Notes under the pieces: model-generated
Seen by the model: the letters and a program-made list of their open reading frames with translations, nothing else
Database searches by the model: none
Told to the model about the DNA's origin: nothing
Shown: positions 37,865 through 46,805 of the stretch, in pieces
Layout of the letters: every line of letters starts with the position of its first letter
Position numbering within the stretch: position 1 is the first letter of the stretch
Assembly: GCF_025770785.1 (NCBI RefSeq)
Contig: NZ_JANZLA010000004.1
Location: forward strand, 287,869 to 351,868
From: Cellulomonas sp. SG140
GTDB lineage: Bacteria > Actinomycetota > Actinomycetes > Actinomycetales > Cellulomonadaceae
Direction: 5' to 3'
Length of the DNA: 64,000 nt
Program-made: the position numbers and the translations under genes

Positions 37865-38527
37865 GTGAACGGGCTGTTCGTGTCCTTCGAGGGCGGTGAC
37901 GGGGCCGGGAAGTCGACGCAGGCCCGTGCGCTGCGCGACTGGCTCGAGGACACCGGCCGCACGGTGCTGCTCACCTTCGAGCCGGGGGACACCGAGCTGG
38001 GCCGCGTGCTCCGCACCGCGGTGATGCACGGCGACCACGTCGACGCCCGCACCGAGGCGCTGCTGTACGCCGCCGACCGCGCGCACCACGTCACCACCGT
38101 CGTGCGTCCCGCGCTGGAGCGGGGCGAGGTGGTGGTGACCGACCGGTACCTCGACTCGTCGGTGGCGTACCAGGGGGTCGGCCGGGACCTGGGTGCGGAC
38201 GCCGTCGAGCAGCTGTCGCTGTGGGCGACCGAGGGGCTGCTGCCGGCGCTGACGGTGCTGCTCGACATCGACCCGGTGGCGGGCAAGGCGCGGCTGACCG
38301 GGGAGCCGGACCGGCTCGAGCGCGCCGGTGACGAGTTCCACCGGCGGACGCGACAGGCGTTCCTCGACCGGGCGGCGGCGGACCCGGGGCGGTGGCTGGT
38401 GCTGGACGGGACGCGGCCGGCCGACGAGCTGGCAGCGGCGATCCGGGCGCGTGTGGAGCCCTTGCTGAGCGGTGTGCCGGTGGGTGCCGCGGGGGACGTC
38501 GGGCGTTCGGGCCGGGCCTCGTCGTGA
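37865..38527 (+). CDS. tmk: Thymidylate kinase
   Basis: 220 residues. Phosphorylates dTMP to dTDP. P-loop EGGDGAGKSTQ at the N-terminus, the DRY-type motif VVTDRYLDSSVAYQG, and a LID region (RLTGEPDRLERAGDEF). GTG 37865 is set by TACCCT (37852-37857) 7 bases upstream, the leaderless pattern, and by the position of the P-loop. Its stop overlaps holB by 4 bases, the common actinobacterial tmk-holB pair. Confidence 0.96.
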   Translation: MNGLFVSFEGGDGAGKSTQARALRDWLEDTGRTVLLTFEPGDTELGRVLRTAVMHGDHVDARTEALLYAADRAHHVTTVVRPALERGEVVVTDRYLDSSVAYQGVGRDLGADAVEQLSLWATEGLLPALTVLLDIDPVAGKARLTGEPDRLERAGDEFHRRTRQAFLDRAAADPGRWLVLDGTRPADELAAAIRARVEPLLSGVPVGAAGDVGRSGRASS

Positions 38528-39660
38528 CCGTCTGGGACGACGTCGTCGGGCAGGAGCCGGCCGTCGCCGTGCTCTCGCACGCGGTGGCGGACCCGACGGC
38601 GATGACCCACGCCTGGTTGCTGACCGGGCCGCCGGGATCGGGCCGGTCCAACGCGGCGCGGGCCTTCGCCGCGGCGCTGCAGTGCCCACGCGGCGGCTGC
38701 GGGGTGTGCCACGAGTGCACGACGACGCTCGCGGGCACCCATCCGGACGTGACGCTGGTGGCCACCGAGGGCGTGTTCATCCGCGTCGACACCGCGCGCC
38801 CGCTGGTGGAGCTGGCGGCGCGGGCGCCGTCGCAGGGCCGGTGGCGGGTGGTGGTGGTCGAGGACGCGGACCGGCTGAACGACTCGTCGGGCAACGTGCT
38901 GCTCAAGGCGATCGAGGAGCCGGCGGCTCGCACCGTCTGGGTGCTGTGCGCGCCGAGCGCCCAGGACGTGCTGGTCACCCTGCGCTCGCGCTGCCGTTCG
39001 GTGCCGCTGCGGGTGCCGCCGGTCGATGCGGTCGCGGAGCTGCTGGCTCGTCGGGACGGTATCGACCCGACCACAGCCCTGGTGGCGGCCCGTGCCGCGC
39101 AGAGCCACGTCGGTATCGCGCGCCGGCTCGCGCGGGACGCGGACGCGAGGGCTCGCCGCAACCGCGTGCTCGAGCTGGCGGGCGGCATCCGCGGCGTCGG
39201 CGACGCGGTGCTCGCGGCGGGGGAGCTGGTCGAGACGTCGCAGGCGGAGGCCCGCGCGCGGACGGACGAGAAGGACGCGGCCGAGCGTGCGGCGTTGCTG
39301 CACACGCTCGGCGCCGAGAACGCCGCGACGCTGCCGCCGACGGTGCGGGCGCAGGTGCGCCAGCTCGAGGAGGAGCAGAAGCGCCGCGCGACCCGCTCGC
39401 AGCGCGACGTGCTGGACCGCGCGATGGTGGACCTGCTGTCGCTCTACCGCGACGTGCTGGTGGTGCAGCTCGGGGCGGGTGTGGAGCTGGTCAACAGCGA
39501 GCACGAGGCCCTGGTGCGGGGGCTGGCGGCGGACAGCACCGCGGAGCAGACGCTGCGGCGGATGGATGCCGTGGGCATCGCACGGACGCGGCTGGCCGGG
39601 AACGTGGCGCCGCTGCTGGCGGTCGAAGCGATGGCGGTGGCGCTCCGGCCGCAGGGCTGA
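38524..39660 (+). CDS. holB: DNA polymerase III subunit delta'
   Basis: About 378 residues. Clamp-loader AAA+ subunit: a modified P-loop GPPGSGRSN, a zinc module with four cysteines (CPRGGCGVCHEC), sensor region DADRLNDSSGNVLLK and the SRC motif (RSRC). The Lys of the P-loop is replaced by Arg, as expected for the non-hydrolysing delta' subunit. The C-terminal half is helical and partly coiled-coil. GTG 38524 overlaps the tmk stop (GTGA). Confidence 0.95.
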   Translation: MTVWDDVVGQEPAVAVLSHAVADPTAMTHAWLLTGPPGSGRSNAARAFAAALQCPRGGCGVCHECTTTLAGTHPDVTLVATEGVFIRVDTARPLVELAARAPSQGRWRVVVVEDADRLNDSSGNVLLKAIEEPAARTVWVLCAPSAQDVLVTLRSRCRSVPLRVPPVDAVAELLARRDGIDPTTALVAARAAQSHVGIARRLARDADARARRNRVLELAGGIRGVGDAVLAAGELVETSQAEARARTDEKDAAERAALLHTLGAENAATLPPTVRAQVRQLEEEQKRRATRSQRDVLDRAMVDLLSLYRDVLVVQLGAGVELVNSEHEALVRGLAADSTAEQTLRRMDAVGIARTRLAGNVAPLLAVEAMAVALRPQG

Positions 39661-39778
39661 GGGTAGGGGCGCTCAGGTAAGAGTCGGCCTCGTATCTCTA
39701 CGCAGCTTCTGGGCGGCGATGCGGTGGACGCTGCCGTCGGCGCACGGGCCGTATCGCTCACAGCGAACACACAGGGCG

Positions 39779-39794
39779 ACGAACACACGTTCGA
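39779..39794. promoter_or_regulatory. LexA-type SOS box upstream of the 13E12 gene
   Basis: ACGAAC-ACAC-GTTCGA matches the actinobacterial and Bacillus LexA consensus (CGAAC-N4-GTTCG) exactly in the core. It overlaps the likely -35 region of a TATCGT -10 box at 39812-39817, so LexA binding would block transcription of the gene starting at 39851. Confidence 0.75.
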
Positions 39795-39850
39795 ATAGCG
39801 CAAGGACCCGATATCGTTGGTCCTGGCGGGACGGGTCTCAGGGGTGGGCG

Positions 39851-41284
39851 GTGGTGGCGGTGCACGGGTCGGCGGCGGACGGAGTCGTCGGCGTGCTCAC
39901 TGTGGCGGTCGACGCCGTCGTGGAGGGTGTGCGGCAGCCCTCGTCGGTCGGCGGTCTTCTCGGCGGTGAAGCCCTCGACGTGCTGCTCAACCTCGTCGAG
40001 CAGGTGGACCGCCTGAGCGCCGCCGCTGCGTGGCTGTCGGCGTCGGCGGCCGAGGACGGGATGTGGGCGGCCGACGGTTCCCGCTCGTTCGCGCACTGGC
40101 TGGCCGCACGCACCGGGATGTCGTTCGTCAGGGCGCGCGAGCTCGTCACCACGGGCCGCGTGCTGCGTGCCCATCTGCCCGGCACGAGCGCCGCAGCACT
40201 GGCCGGGGTGGTGGGCCGGGACCAGGTGCGGACGATGGTGACGGTCGTCGCGACGAGCGAGCCGCGGTGCGACGCTCTCGCGGCCTCGGCGGAGGAGTGC
40301 GGTGAGGAGTTCCTCGTCGAGCACGCCGCTCAGGACGGCGCCGACGGGTTCCGCCGGCTGGCTCGGCGCTGGGCCGCTGCGGCCGATCCCGAGGCGGACG
40401 AGCGCGGGTACCGAGAGGCGTGCGACCGGGAGTTCGTGGGGCTCGCTGCCACGAAGGGCGGGTACCACCTCTCCGGCTTCCTGACGACCGAGCACGGTGC
40501 TGCGGTCGACGCCGCGCTGGACACCGTGATGACGGCCCCGGCGCCGGACGACCGGCGGACCACGCAGCAGCGTCGCGCGCAGGGGTTGGCGGACGTGGCA
40601 CGGCTCGTTCTCGACCACGGGTTGGTCGGCACCGGTGCAGCGGTCCGACCGCACCTCGACGTCGTCGTCGACTTCGAGACGTTGCGGCGTGCTGTCGAGG
40701 CCGGCGCCCCGGACCTGCGCGACGCCGGTGGAGCTGCGGAGCGCCGAGTGGCGGAGCGTCGAGTGGTGGAGGGCGGCGCGCGCACAGGAGCGCGACGACC
40801 GTTCCGGTTGCCAACCGTCGCGGAGGTCGACCGGTTCGCGGTGGCGGAGCTGGTCGGTGCCGGGCCGGTGCCGCAGACGGTCCTCGCGCGACTGGCCTGC
40901 GACTCCGCCGTCTCGCGCCTCGTGTTCGGTCCGGACTCCCAGGTGATCAACGTCGGCCGCGCCGAGCGCACCTACGCCGGACCCCGCCGGAGGGCGGTGG
41001 TGGCCCGCGACGGCACGTGCCGATATCCCGGGTGCACTGCGCCGCCGGCGCTGGGCGAGATCCACCACGTCGCCGAGTGGGTGCGGGACGGTGGCGAGAC
41101 CGACGTCAACACGGGCGTCCTGCTGTGCTGGCACCACCACGACGTGGTCCACCGGCACCACGTACAGATTCGCCGGTCGTCGGGCGGCGGGTGGTCGTTC
41201 ACCAGCCGCCACGGCGTACCGCTCGTCGCGACAGCGGGTGGTCGCACGGACGCCGGGAGGCTGGCTGTCCTGGGCGGCGGGTAG
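39851..41284 (+). CDS. 13E12-family (DUF222) HNH endonuclease-like protein
   Basis: About 477 residues. The N-terminal two thirds is a DUF222 domain (LVEQVDRLSAAAAWL, SFAHWLAARTGMS, LVTTGRVLRAHLPG). The C-terminus has an HNH nuclease fold: CRYPGCTAPPALGEIHHVAEW, then NTGVLLCWHHHDVVH. The two zinc-binding Cys and the catalytic His pair are intact, so it should be a metal-dependent nuclease; targets are unknown. In mycobacteria, 13E12 copies are linked to mobile sequence and to SOS control, and an SOS box is found here too. GTG 39851 has CAGGGGTGG upstream. Confidence 0.9.
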   Translation: MVAVHGSAADGVVGVLTVAVDAVVEGVRQPSSVGGLLGGEALDVLLNLVEQVDRLSAAAAWLSASAAEDGMWAADGSRSFAHWLAARTGMSFVRARELVTTGRVLRAHLPGTSAAALAGVVGRDQVRTMVTVVATSEPRCDALAASAEECGEEFLVEHAAQDGADGFRRLARRWAAAADPEADERGYREACDREFVGLAATKGGYHLSGFLTTEHGAAVDAALDTVMTAPAPDDRRTTQQRRAQGLADVARLVLDHGLVGTGAAVRPHLDVVVDFETLRRAVEAGAPDLRDAGGAAERRVAERRVVEGGARTGARRPFRLPTVAEVDRFAVAELVGAGPVPQTVLARLACDSAVSRLVFGPDSQVINVGRAERTYAGPRRRAVVARDGTCRYPGCTAPPALGEIHHVAEWVRDGGETDVNTGVLLCWHHHDVVHRHHVQIRRSSGGGWSFTSRHGVPLVATAGGRTDAGRLAVLGGG

Positions 41285-41338
41285 CGGCACTAGAGGCATC
41301 AGTGTCTCTTGAATCGTGGGCCTCGATAAGATGCGCTC

Positions 41339-41947
41339 GTGGATCTTGATGGGGTCCCGCGGCGCCGACGCCGCGGCGCTCAGCTCGACGCGGCGCTGCT
41401 CGAGGCGGCGTGGGCCGAGCTGGTGGAGCGGGGCTATGCCGATCTGACGTTCGAGGCCGTCGCCACGCGGGCCGGCACGTCGCGCAGCGTCGTCTACCGC
41501 CGCTGGGCCACTCGTCGTGACCTGGCGCTGGCGGCCCTGCGGCACCGCACCGCCGGTGACGCCGGACCGGTGCCGGACACCGGCAGCCTGCGCGGCGACC
41601 TGCTCGAGATCCTGCAGGCGATGACGGGGCGCTCGGACGTGATGGTGCTGCTCGGCGTGCAGATGGGGGAGTTCTACCGGGAGACCGGCATCGCCCCGTA
41701 CGCGTTGCGCGAGCACTGGCTCGGCGGCGGCGGTGCCGCGGTCGTGGAGGTGGTGCGCCGTGCCGAGCGCAGGGGCGAGGTGGACCCGAGCCGGGTCACG
41801 TCGCGCACCCTGCGCCTCGCCGCTGACCTGCTGCGTCAGGAGGTGACGACGACGCTGCGGGCGCCGTCGGCCCAGGCCGTGAGGGCGATCGTCGACGAGG
41901 TCGTCGTCCCGCTGCTCACCGGCGGGGAGCAGCCCGTCACGCCATAG
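41339..41947 (+). CDS. TetR-family transcriptional regulator
   Basis: 202 residues: N-terminal helix-turn-helix (DLTFEAVATRAGTSRSVVYR, then RWATRRDLALAAL) and a C-terminal TetR_C-like ligand domain. Its target is not evident, as it is flanked by the HNH gene and a convergent sensor kinase gene. A weak inverted repeat at 41292-41309 (AGAG..CTCT, 10 of 16 core positions symmetric) could be an operator. GTG 41339 has TAAGAT (41327-41332) 6 bases upstream, the leaderless pattern. Its end overlaps the convergent kinase gene by 11 bases. Confidence 0.9.
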   Translation: MDLDGVPRRRRRGAQLDAALLEAAWAELVERGYADLTFEAVATRAGTSRSVVYRRWATRRDLALAALRHRTAGDAGPVPDTGSLRGDLLEILQAMTGRSDVMVLLGVQMGEFYRETGIAPYALREHWLGGGGAAVVEVVRRAERRGEVDPSRVTSRTLRLAADLLRQEVTTTLRAPSAQAVRAIVDEVVVPLLTGGEQPVTP

Positions 41948-43220
41948 GGGACGGCGCGCCGGCCGGTGCCGCAACGGGCAGGGCGACCGTGAACGCCGCA
42001 CCGCCCTCCGGGGCGACGTCGACGGCGATGGCGCCGCCGAGCCGCTGCACCAGACCGTGCACCAGCGACAGGCCGATGCCGACGCCCACGGGCCGCTCGT
42101 CGCGGTAGCGCGCGCCGAGCGCACCGGGCTCGAAGGCGACGGCACGGTCGGCCTCGGTCAGTCCTGGCCCGCCGTCGCGCACCTGCAGCACGGCGGCCGT
42201 CCCAGGCGGGTCGGTCGGAGCAGGCGCGCGTGCGGCCAGCACCACCGGGCGGCCGGCCGGGGTCATTCGGACGGCATTCGCCGCCAGGCCGTCGAGCACC
42301 TGCCGCAACCGGCCGGGATCCGTGCGGACCACGAGCGGCACGGGCGGCAGCTCGACCCGCAGCACCGCGCCGGACGTCGCCGCCCGGGCCGACCAGCTGC
42401 GGCCGGCATCGTCGACCAGTGCGCCGAGGTCCACCGTGGCCGGCTCCAGCCGGAAGTCGTCCGCACCCATCCGGGCCAGCGCCAGCAGGTCCTCCACCAG
42501 CCGGGCCAGCCGCTGCGACTCCGCGACCACCACGCGGCCGGCCTCCCGGGCCTGCTCACCCTCGACCACACCGTCTGCGATCGACTCGCCGAACCCCTGC
42601 ACCGCGGTGAGCGGTGTGCGCAGCTCGTGGGAGACGGACAGCAGGAACCGACGCTGCCGGGCCTCGGACGTCGCCAGCGCCGCGGCCAGGGAGTTCAGCG
42701 AGTCGGCCACCTCGGCGATCTCGGGAGGACCCTCGGCCGGCACCCTGACGTCACGCCGGCCGTGCTGCAGGGCGGCCGCCGCGACGGCGGTGCGTCGCAG
42801 CGGACGGGTCAGCAGCCGGGCGGCACCTCCGCCGGCGAGGAGACCGACGCCGAGCCCCACGGCGAGGGCGATGGCCACCGCCCGCTCAACGCGCTGCAGC
42901 GGCCGGGCCTCGGCGCGCGCCAGTGCCCGTTCACGCGCCCGCTCCCGAGCTCGCTCCGCCGGAGTGGTGGCGACCGGTTCGGGCGCCGCCGCCGCGGCAG
43001 CCGCGATGCGGTCCTCCTGGACGACGGCGCGCGCGGCGGCCACCCCCGAGAGGGCGGCGGCGACCAGCGCGACCGCGACGCACACCAGGGTCATCTGGAC
43101 GCTGAGGCTCAGGGGGCCGTACCACCGACGGGGGGCGTCGCGGCGGGGTGCGTCCGGAGGGCTGGCGACGGGGATCGGAACAGTGGCGGGAGACCGATCG
43201 TCCGCCGGCCTGCCGGTCAC
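41937..43220 (-). CDS. Sensor histidine kinase
   Basis: 427 residues: helix 1 (about 39-62), a short Ala/Arg-rich extracytoplasmic loop, helix 2, HAMP, the phosphorylation site LLSVSHELRTPLTAVQGFGE and a HATPase domain. The N-box Asn is in LAANAVRMTP, and G1 is VRDGGPGL, where the usual DxG pattern is kept. The small sensory loop suggests that it senses the membrane or works with the exported proteins encoded upstream. GTG 43220 overlaps the response regulator stop by 4 bases. Confidence 0.92.
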   Translation of the reverse strand: MTGRPADDRSPATVPIPVASPPDAPRRDAPRRWYGPLSLSVQMTLVCVAVALVAAALSGVAAARAVVQEDRIAAAAAAAPEPVATTPAERARERARERALARAEARPLQRVERAVAIALAVGLGVGLLAGGGAARLLTRPLRRTAVAAAALQHGRRDVRVPAEGPPEIAEVADSLNSLAAALATSEARQRRFLLSVSHELRTPLTAVQGFGESIADGVVEGEQAREAGRVVVAESQRLARLVEDLLALARMGADDFRLEPATVDLGALVDDAGRSWSARAATSGAVLRVELPPVPLVVRTDPGRLRQVLDGLAANAVRMTPAGRPVVLAARAPAPTDPPGTAAVLQVRDGGPGLTEADRAVAFEPGALGARYRDERPVGVGIGLSLVHGLVQRLGGAIAVDVAPEGGAAFTVALPVAAPAGAPSPMA

Positions 43221-44047
43221 CGCCGACCTCGCCCACGCTGGTCGGAGGGTCCACGGGGGTCGGGGTCGGCAGCGCTGCGCTCCTGCTGGTCGGCTGCGTC
43301 TGGCTCGCCCGGGTCACCGGACGCGCGCTCCCCCTGGTCAGCATCGGCGCGTCCGCCCTGCTCGGTGCCGCCCACCGCCTCGTCGGCCGCGTAGCCGACC
43401 CCGCGGACCGTGCGCAGCGGTGCGTCCGGGCCCAGCTTGGCGCGGAGCTGGGCGACGTGGACGTCGACCGTGCGGCTGCCCGCGTCGGCGTAGCCCCAGA
43501 CCGCCGCGAGCAGCTCCTCGCGCTGCCACACCCGTCCCGGCGAGCGCAGCAGGTGCGCCAGCAGGTCGAACTCCGTGGCGGTCAGGTGCACCGGACGGTT
43601 GGCGACCCACACCCGCCGGCCGGGCACGTCGACGGTCACGGGCCCCAGCGTGAGCCGCTCGGCGTCCACCGGCTGCGTCCGGCGCAGCACCGCGTGCACC
43701 CGGGCGACGAGCTCGCGGGGGCTGAACGGCTTGGTGACGTAGTCGTCGGCGCCGAGCTCGAGCCCGAGCACCCGGTCCACCTCGTCGTCCCGTGCGGTGA
43801 CGAACAGCACCGGCGTGCGGTCCCCGCGAGCCCGCAGCCGTCGGCACACCTCGATGCCGTCCAGGCCGGGCAGCCCGATGTCCAGCACCACGGCGACGGG
43901 CCGGTGGGTCAGCACGGCCTGCAGCGCGTGCGAGCCGTCGGCGTAGGCCTGCACCGTGAACCCGTCGCGGGTCAGGTACAGGCGCACCAGCTCGGTCACC
44001 GCCGGGTCGTCCTCGGCGAGCACCACCAGCCCGCTGCCCTGCGCCAT
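43217..44047 (-). CDS. OmpR-family response regulator with disordered tail
   Basis: 276 residues. Receiver with the acidic pair EDDPAV, phospho-Asp in VVLDIGLPG, Thr in LFVTARD and Lys in DDYVTKPFS; winged-helix domain with VWGYADAGSRTVDVHVAQLR and TVRGVGYA. About 45 residues rich in Asp, Gly, Glu and Arg follow the DNA-binding domain, which is unusual for the family. It is encoded with the two exported proteins upstream and the kinase downstream. Confidence 0.93.
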   Translation of the reverse strand: MAQGSGLVVLAEDDPAVTELVRLYLTRDGFTVQAYADGSHALQAVLTHRPVAVVLDIGLPGLDGIEVCRRLRARGDRTPVLFVTARDDEVDRVLGLELGADDYVTKPFSPRELVARVHAVLRRTQPVDAERLTLGPVTVDVPGRRVWVANRPVHLTATEFDLLAHLLRSPGRVWQREELLAAVWGYADAGSRTVDVHVAQLRAKLGPDAPLRTVRGVGYAADEAVGGTEQGGRADADQGERASGDPGEPDAADQQERSAADPDPRGPSDQRGRGRR

Positions 44048-44092
44048 CGATCCTCCTGTCGGCTGCCTCGCCCGTCGTGCCGGGCGAGGGAG

Positions 44093-44422
44093 TCAGGACG
44101 AGGCGTCGCCCGCCATGTCCTGGTCCACCTGGTCGGCGAGGCTGCCGGCCTGGTCGACAGCCTGCTGCAGCCCGTCGACGTCTGTTGCGGCAGGCGACGC
44201 CGACGCGCCGGACGAGCCTCCGGCAGCAGGCCCCGTCCCGCCGGAGGGGCTGCCGGCCGCTGCCCCGCCACGGGCCGCGCTCCCGCCCGCCGTCCCGCTG
44301 AGCGAGCCGTTCGTCGTCCCGCCGCCGTGCCCCGCGAGGCCGCAGCCGGCCAGGCCGGCCACGAGCCCCGCGGTGAGCAGCAGCGCGACGCCGCCCCGGC
44401 GTGCGTCCGCGCGCAGGCTCAT
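44093..44422 (-). CDS. Small lipoprotein upstream of the two-component system
   Basis: 109 residues: signal peptide with lipobox (GLAGC, Cys about residue 27), a Gly/Ser/Ala/Thr-rich linker of some 50 residues and a short helical C-terminus (DVDGLQQAVDQAGSLADQVD). No family recognised. ATG 44422 overlaps the stop of the previous secreted protein (ATGA). It ends 45 bases before the response regulator gene, so a link to signalling is likely but unproven. Confidence 0.7.
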   Translation of the reverse strand: MSLRADARRGGVALLLTAGLVAGLAGCGLAGHGGGTTNGSLSGTAGGSAARGGAAAGSPSGGTGPAAGGSSGASASPAATDVDGLQQAVDQAGSLADQVDQDMAGDASS

Positions 44423-44889
44423 GCGCCGGCGCCGGGCAGGGCGGAGCACACGGTGGTGTCCGCGTTCTTCAGCCGGGTCAGCGCGTTCGCGATCTGCGGC
44501 AGGCGGTCCTGGCGCCGGTCGGCGCGCTCGTTGAGCCGCTTCGCCTGCTCGGGGTGCCCGGCGGTCGCCGCTGCGGCCGCCTTGGCGCGCAGCCAGGCCA
44601 CCGAGCCCTTGGTGTCGGCCCCGGCCTCGATGCGCTGCTGCAGGGCCGTCAACCGGGCCTGCGCCTTGTGGTCGCGGGTGCACCAGGCCTGGACGGTCGC
44701 CAGGTCCGTGGTGATGGTGACGGTGTTCCCGTCGACCGTCACGTGCGTGGAGGGGCTGGGCGACGACGTGGCCGCCGGGGTCGCGTCCGGGGTGGACGTC
44801 CCGTCGGCGAGCGCCGGGACGGCGGCACCGAGCGCGAGCGCACCGGTCAGCGCGACGGTCCCGACGATGCGTGCAAGGGGCAGCGTCAT
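44419..44889 (-). CDS. Secreted protein, unknown function
   Basis: 156 residues with a clear signal peptide (cleavage near ALAD, about residue 29), a Ser/Thr/Pro linker, a short beta segment (VTVDGNTVTITT) and a charged helical domain with two cysteines (one in AWCTRDHK, one near the C-terminus) that could form a disulphide. No family recognised. GGAGTCGTC precedes ATG 44889. First gene of a unit: secreted protein, lipoprotein, regulator, kinase. Confidence 0.72.
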   Translation of the reverse strand: MTLPLARIVGTVALTGALALGAAVPALADGTSTPDATPAATSSPSPSTHVTVDGNTVTITTDLATVQAWCTRDHKAQARLTALQQRIEAGADTKGSVAWLRAKAAAAATAGHPEQAKRLNERADRRQDRLPQIANALTRLKNADTTVCSALPGAGA

Positions 44890-45020
44890 GACGACTCCTT
44901 CACCAGGGCGGGCCGCTCCCGCCGACGAGGAGGACTGTCGCCGACCTCGGTTCGGGGCATGTCGGTCCTGTGTTCGGGTTCCGTCAAGACTGTTCAGCCC
45001 CGACCGTTACGGTGGGCGCC

Positions 45021-46613
45021 ATGCTCATCGCCGCCCGGCCGTCCACCGGCCTGCGCCGGTCGACCCGCCTCGGAGCGGCATCGGCCCTGCTCGTCGTCGG
45101 ACTCGTGCTGGCCGGCTGCACGCCGGCCCCCGCCAAGCACCGGACCAGCCCCACGGGCAACGCCTCGCGCACCCTGTCGGCGCCCGCCACCCCGGTCCCG
45201 GCGGACCTGAGCCGGTTCTACTCGCAGACCGTGCAGTGGAAGGGCTGCTCCGGCGTCGCGGCGCCGCAGGGCGAGACCGCCCAGTGCGGCACCGTCACCG
45301 TCCCGCTCGACTGGGCCCAGCCCGCCGGCCCGACCATCGACCTGGCCGTCGCACGGCTGAAGGCGAAGGGCTCGGACACCGTCGGGTCGATCCTGGTCAA
45401 CCCGGGTGGCCCGGGCGCCTCGGCGGTCGACTTCCTCGAGACGGCCGGCACCGTGGTGAGCGCCGAGGTCCGGGACGAGTACGACCTCGTGGCCTTCGAC
45501 CCCCGCGGCGTGCAGCGGTCGGCGCCGGTGAAGTGCTACGACGGCCCGCAGATGGACAAGCTGGTCTCCGCCGACTTCGACCTGTCGACGGACGCCGGCG
45601 TGCAGGCCCAGGAGAAGGCGTGGGCCGACTTCGGCGCCGCCTGCGCCCAGAACACGGGTGCGGTGCTGGGGCACGTGGATACGATCAGCTCCGCCAAGGA
45701 CATGGACGTGGTGCGCGCCGCGGTCGGTGACGTGACCCTCGACTACCTCGGCTACTCGTACGGCACCAAGCTCGGCGCCACCTACGCGGCGCTGTTCCCC
45801 AAGACGGTCGGCCGCATGGTGCTCGACTCGGCGCTGGACCCGACGCTCGACGCGGACGCCGTGGCGGCCGGCCAGGCGGCCGGGTTCGAGAGCGCCCTGC
45901 GCGCGTACGTCACCGACTGCCTGGGCGGCAAGGGCTGCCCGCTGACGGGCGACGTGGACACGGCGATGAAGGAGATCGCCGGCCTGCTGACCCACACGCA
46001 CACCACCCCGCTGCCCACCGGCACGTCCCGGCGGCTCACCGCGCCGCTCGCCTTCACCGGCATCGCCTACCCGCTGTACTCGCAGAAGGCCTGGCCGATG
46101 CTGACCCAGGCGCTGACCGCCGCGGTGAAGGGCGACGGCTCGGGCCTGCTGCAGCTGGCCGACGCCTACTACGACCGTGACTCCTCCGGCCGGTACACCA
46201 CCAACACCACCGAGGCGTTCACCGCCATCGGCTGCCTCGACTCCCGCGGCTCGTCGGACCTGGCGACGATGCGCAGCCAGGCCGCCGCCATCAAGCAGGC
46301 GGCACCGACCGTCGGGGACTTCTTCGCGTACTCCGGTACCACCTGCGCCAGCTGGCCGGTGCCGCAGGTCACGGACCTGACCGACTACTCGGCGAAGGGT
46401 GCGCCGCCGATCGTCATCATCGGCACCACCAACGACCCGGCGACGCCCTACGTCTGGGCGCAGAAGATGGCCACGACCCTGTCGTCGGGCGTCCTGCTCA
46501 CCCACGTCGGGGAGGGGCACGGCGCCTACGGCCTGTCCAACTCGTGCGTGCAGAACGCCGTGGACGACTACTTCCTCGACGGCACGGCGCCCAAGGCCGG
46601 CACGCGCTGCTGA
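45021..46613 (+). CDS. Secreted alpha/beta hydrolase, tripeptidyl-aminopeptidase-like
   Basis: 530 residues; signal peptide with lipobox (VLAGC). Similar in plan to Streptomyces tripeptidyl aminopeptidases (SlpD/SlpE, Tap): an N-terminal strand region (VNPGGPGAS oxyanion motif), nucleophile Ser246 in GYSYGT, and a C-terminal TAP-like domain holding the Asp (TTNDPATP) and His (EGHGAY). Probably trims peptides outside the cell. ATG 45021 has TACGGT (45008-45013) 7 bases upstream and no ribosome site, so it appears leaderless. Confidence 0.92.
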   Translation: MLIAARPSTGLRRSTRLGAASALLVVGLVLAGCTPAPAKHRTSPTGNASRTLSAPATPVPADLSRFYSQTVQWKGCSGVAAPQGETAQCGTVTVPLDWAQPAGPTIDLAVARLKAKGSDTVGSILVNPGGPGASAVDFLETAGTVVSAEVRDEYDLVAFDPRGVQRSAPVKCYDGPQMDKLVSADFDLSTDAGVQAQEKAWADFGAACAQNTGAVLGHVDTISSAKDMDVVRAAVGDVTLDYLGYSYGTKLGATYAALFPKTVGRMVLDSALDPTLDADAVAAGQAAGFESALRAYVTDCLGGKGCPLTGDVDTAMKEIAGLLTHTHTTPLPTGTSRRLTAPLAFTGIAYPLYSQKAWPMLTQALTAAVKGDGSGLLQLADAYYDRDSSGRYTTNTTEAFTAIGCLDSRGSSDLATMRSQAAAIKQAAPTVGDFFAYSGTTCASWPVPQVTDLTDYSAKGAPPIVIIGTTNDPATPYVWAQKMATTLSSGVLLTHVGEGHGAYGLSNSCVQNAVDDYFLDGTAPKAGTRC

Positions 46614-46651
46614 CGCCCTCCCCCGGTGTGCGCGGCCGCCGCGGACCCGCT

Positions 46652-46681
46652 TTGGAGGGCGGACCGGGCTCCGGGTACAGT
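46652..46681 (+). promoter_or_regulatory. Probable tRNA promoter
   Basis: TTGGAG (46652-46657), an 18-base spacer and TACAGT (46676-46681) lie 48 bases before the tRNA. A partial inverted repeat (GCCCTCC with GGAGGGC) just upstream may end the peptidase transcript. Confidence 0.5.
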
Positions 46682-46729
46682 GGGCCCGCTCGCCGTGCCG
46701 GGGGTCGCTCCGCGTCACCCCACGACGAC

Positions 46730-46805
46730 GCCGCCTTAGCTCAGTCGGCAGAGCGTCTCACTCGTAATGAGAAGGTCGAGAGTTCGATTCTCTCAGGCGG
46801 CTCCA
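46730..46805 (+). tRNA. tRNA-Thr (anticodon CGT)
   Basis: GCCGCCT at 46730-46736 pairs with AGGCGGC at 46795-46801; discriminator T and encoded CCA follow (46803-46805). The anticodon stem TCTCA/TGAGA closes the loop CTCGTAA, giving anticodon CGT at 46763-46765, which reads ACG. The T arm GAGAGTTCGATTCTCTC is regular. No repeat of the tRNA 3' end is visible downstream. Confidence 0.95.

Noticed and set aside
41292..41309. Operator of the TetR gene at 41339
   Set aside because: Symmetry is only 10 of 16 positions; too weak to list as a feature.
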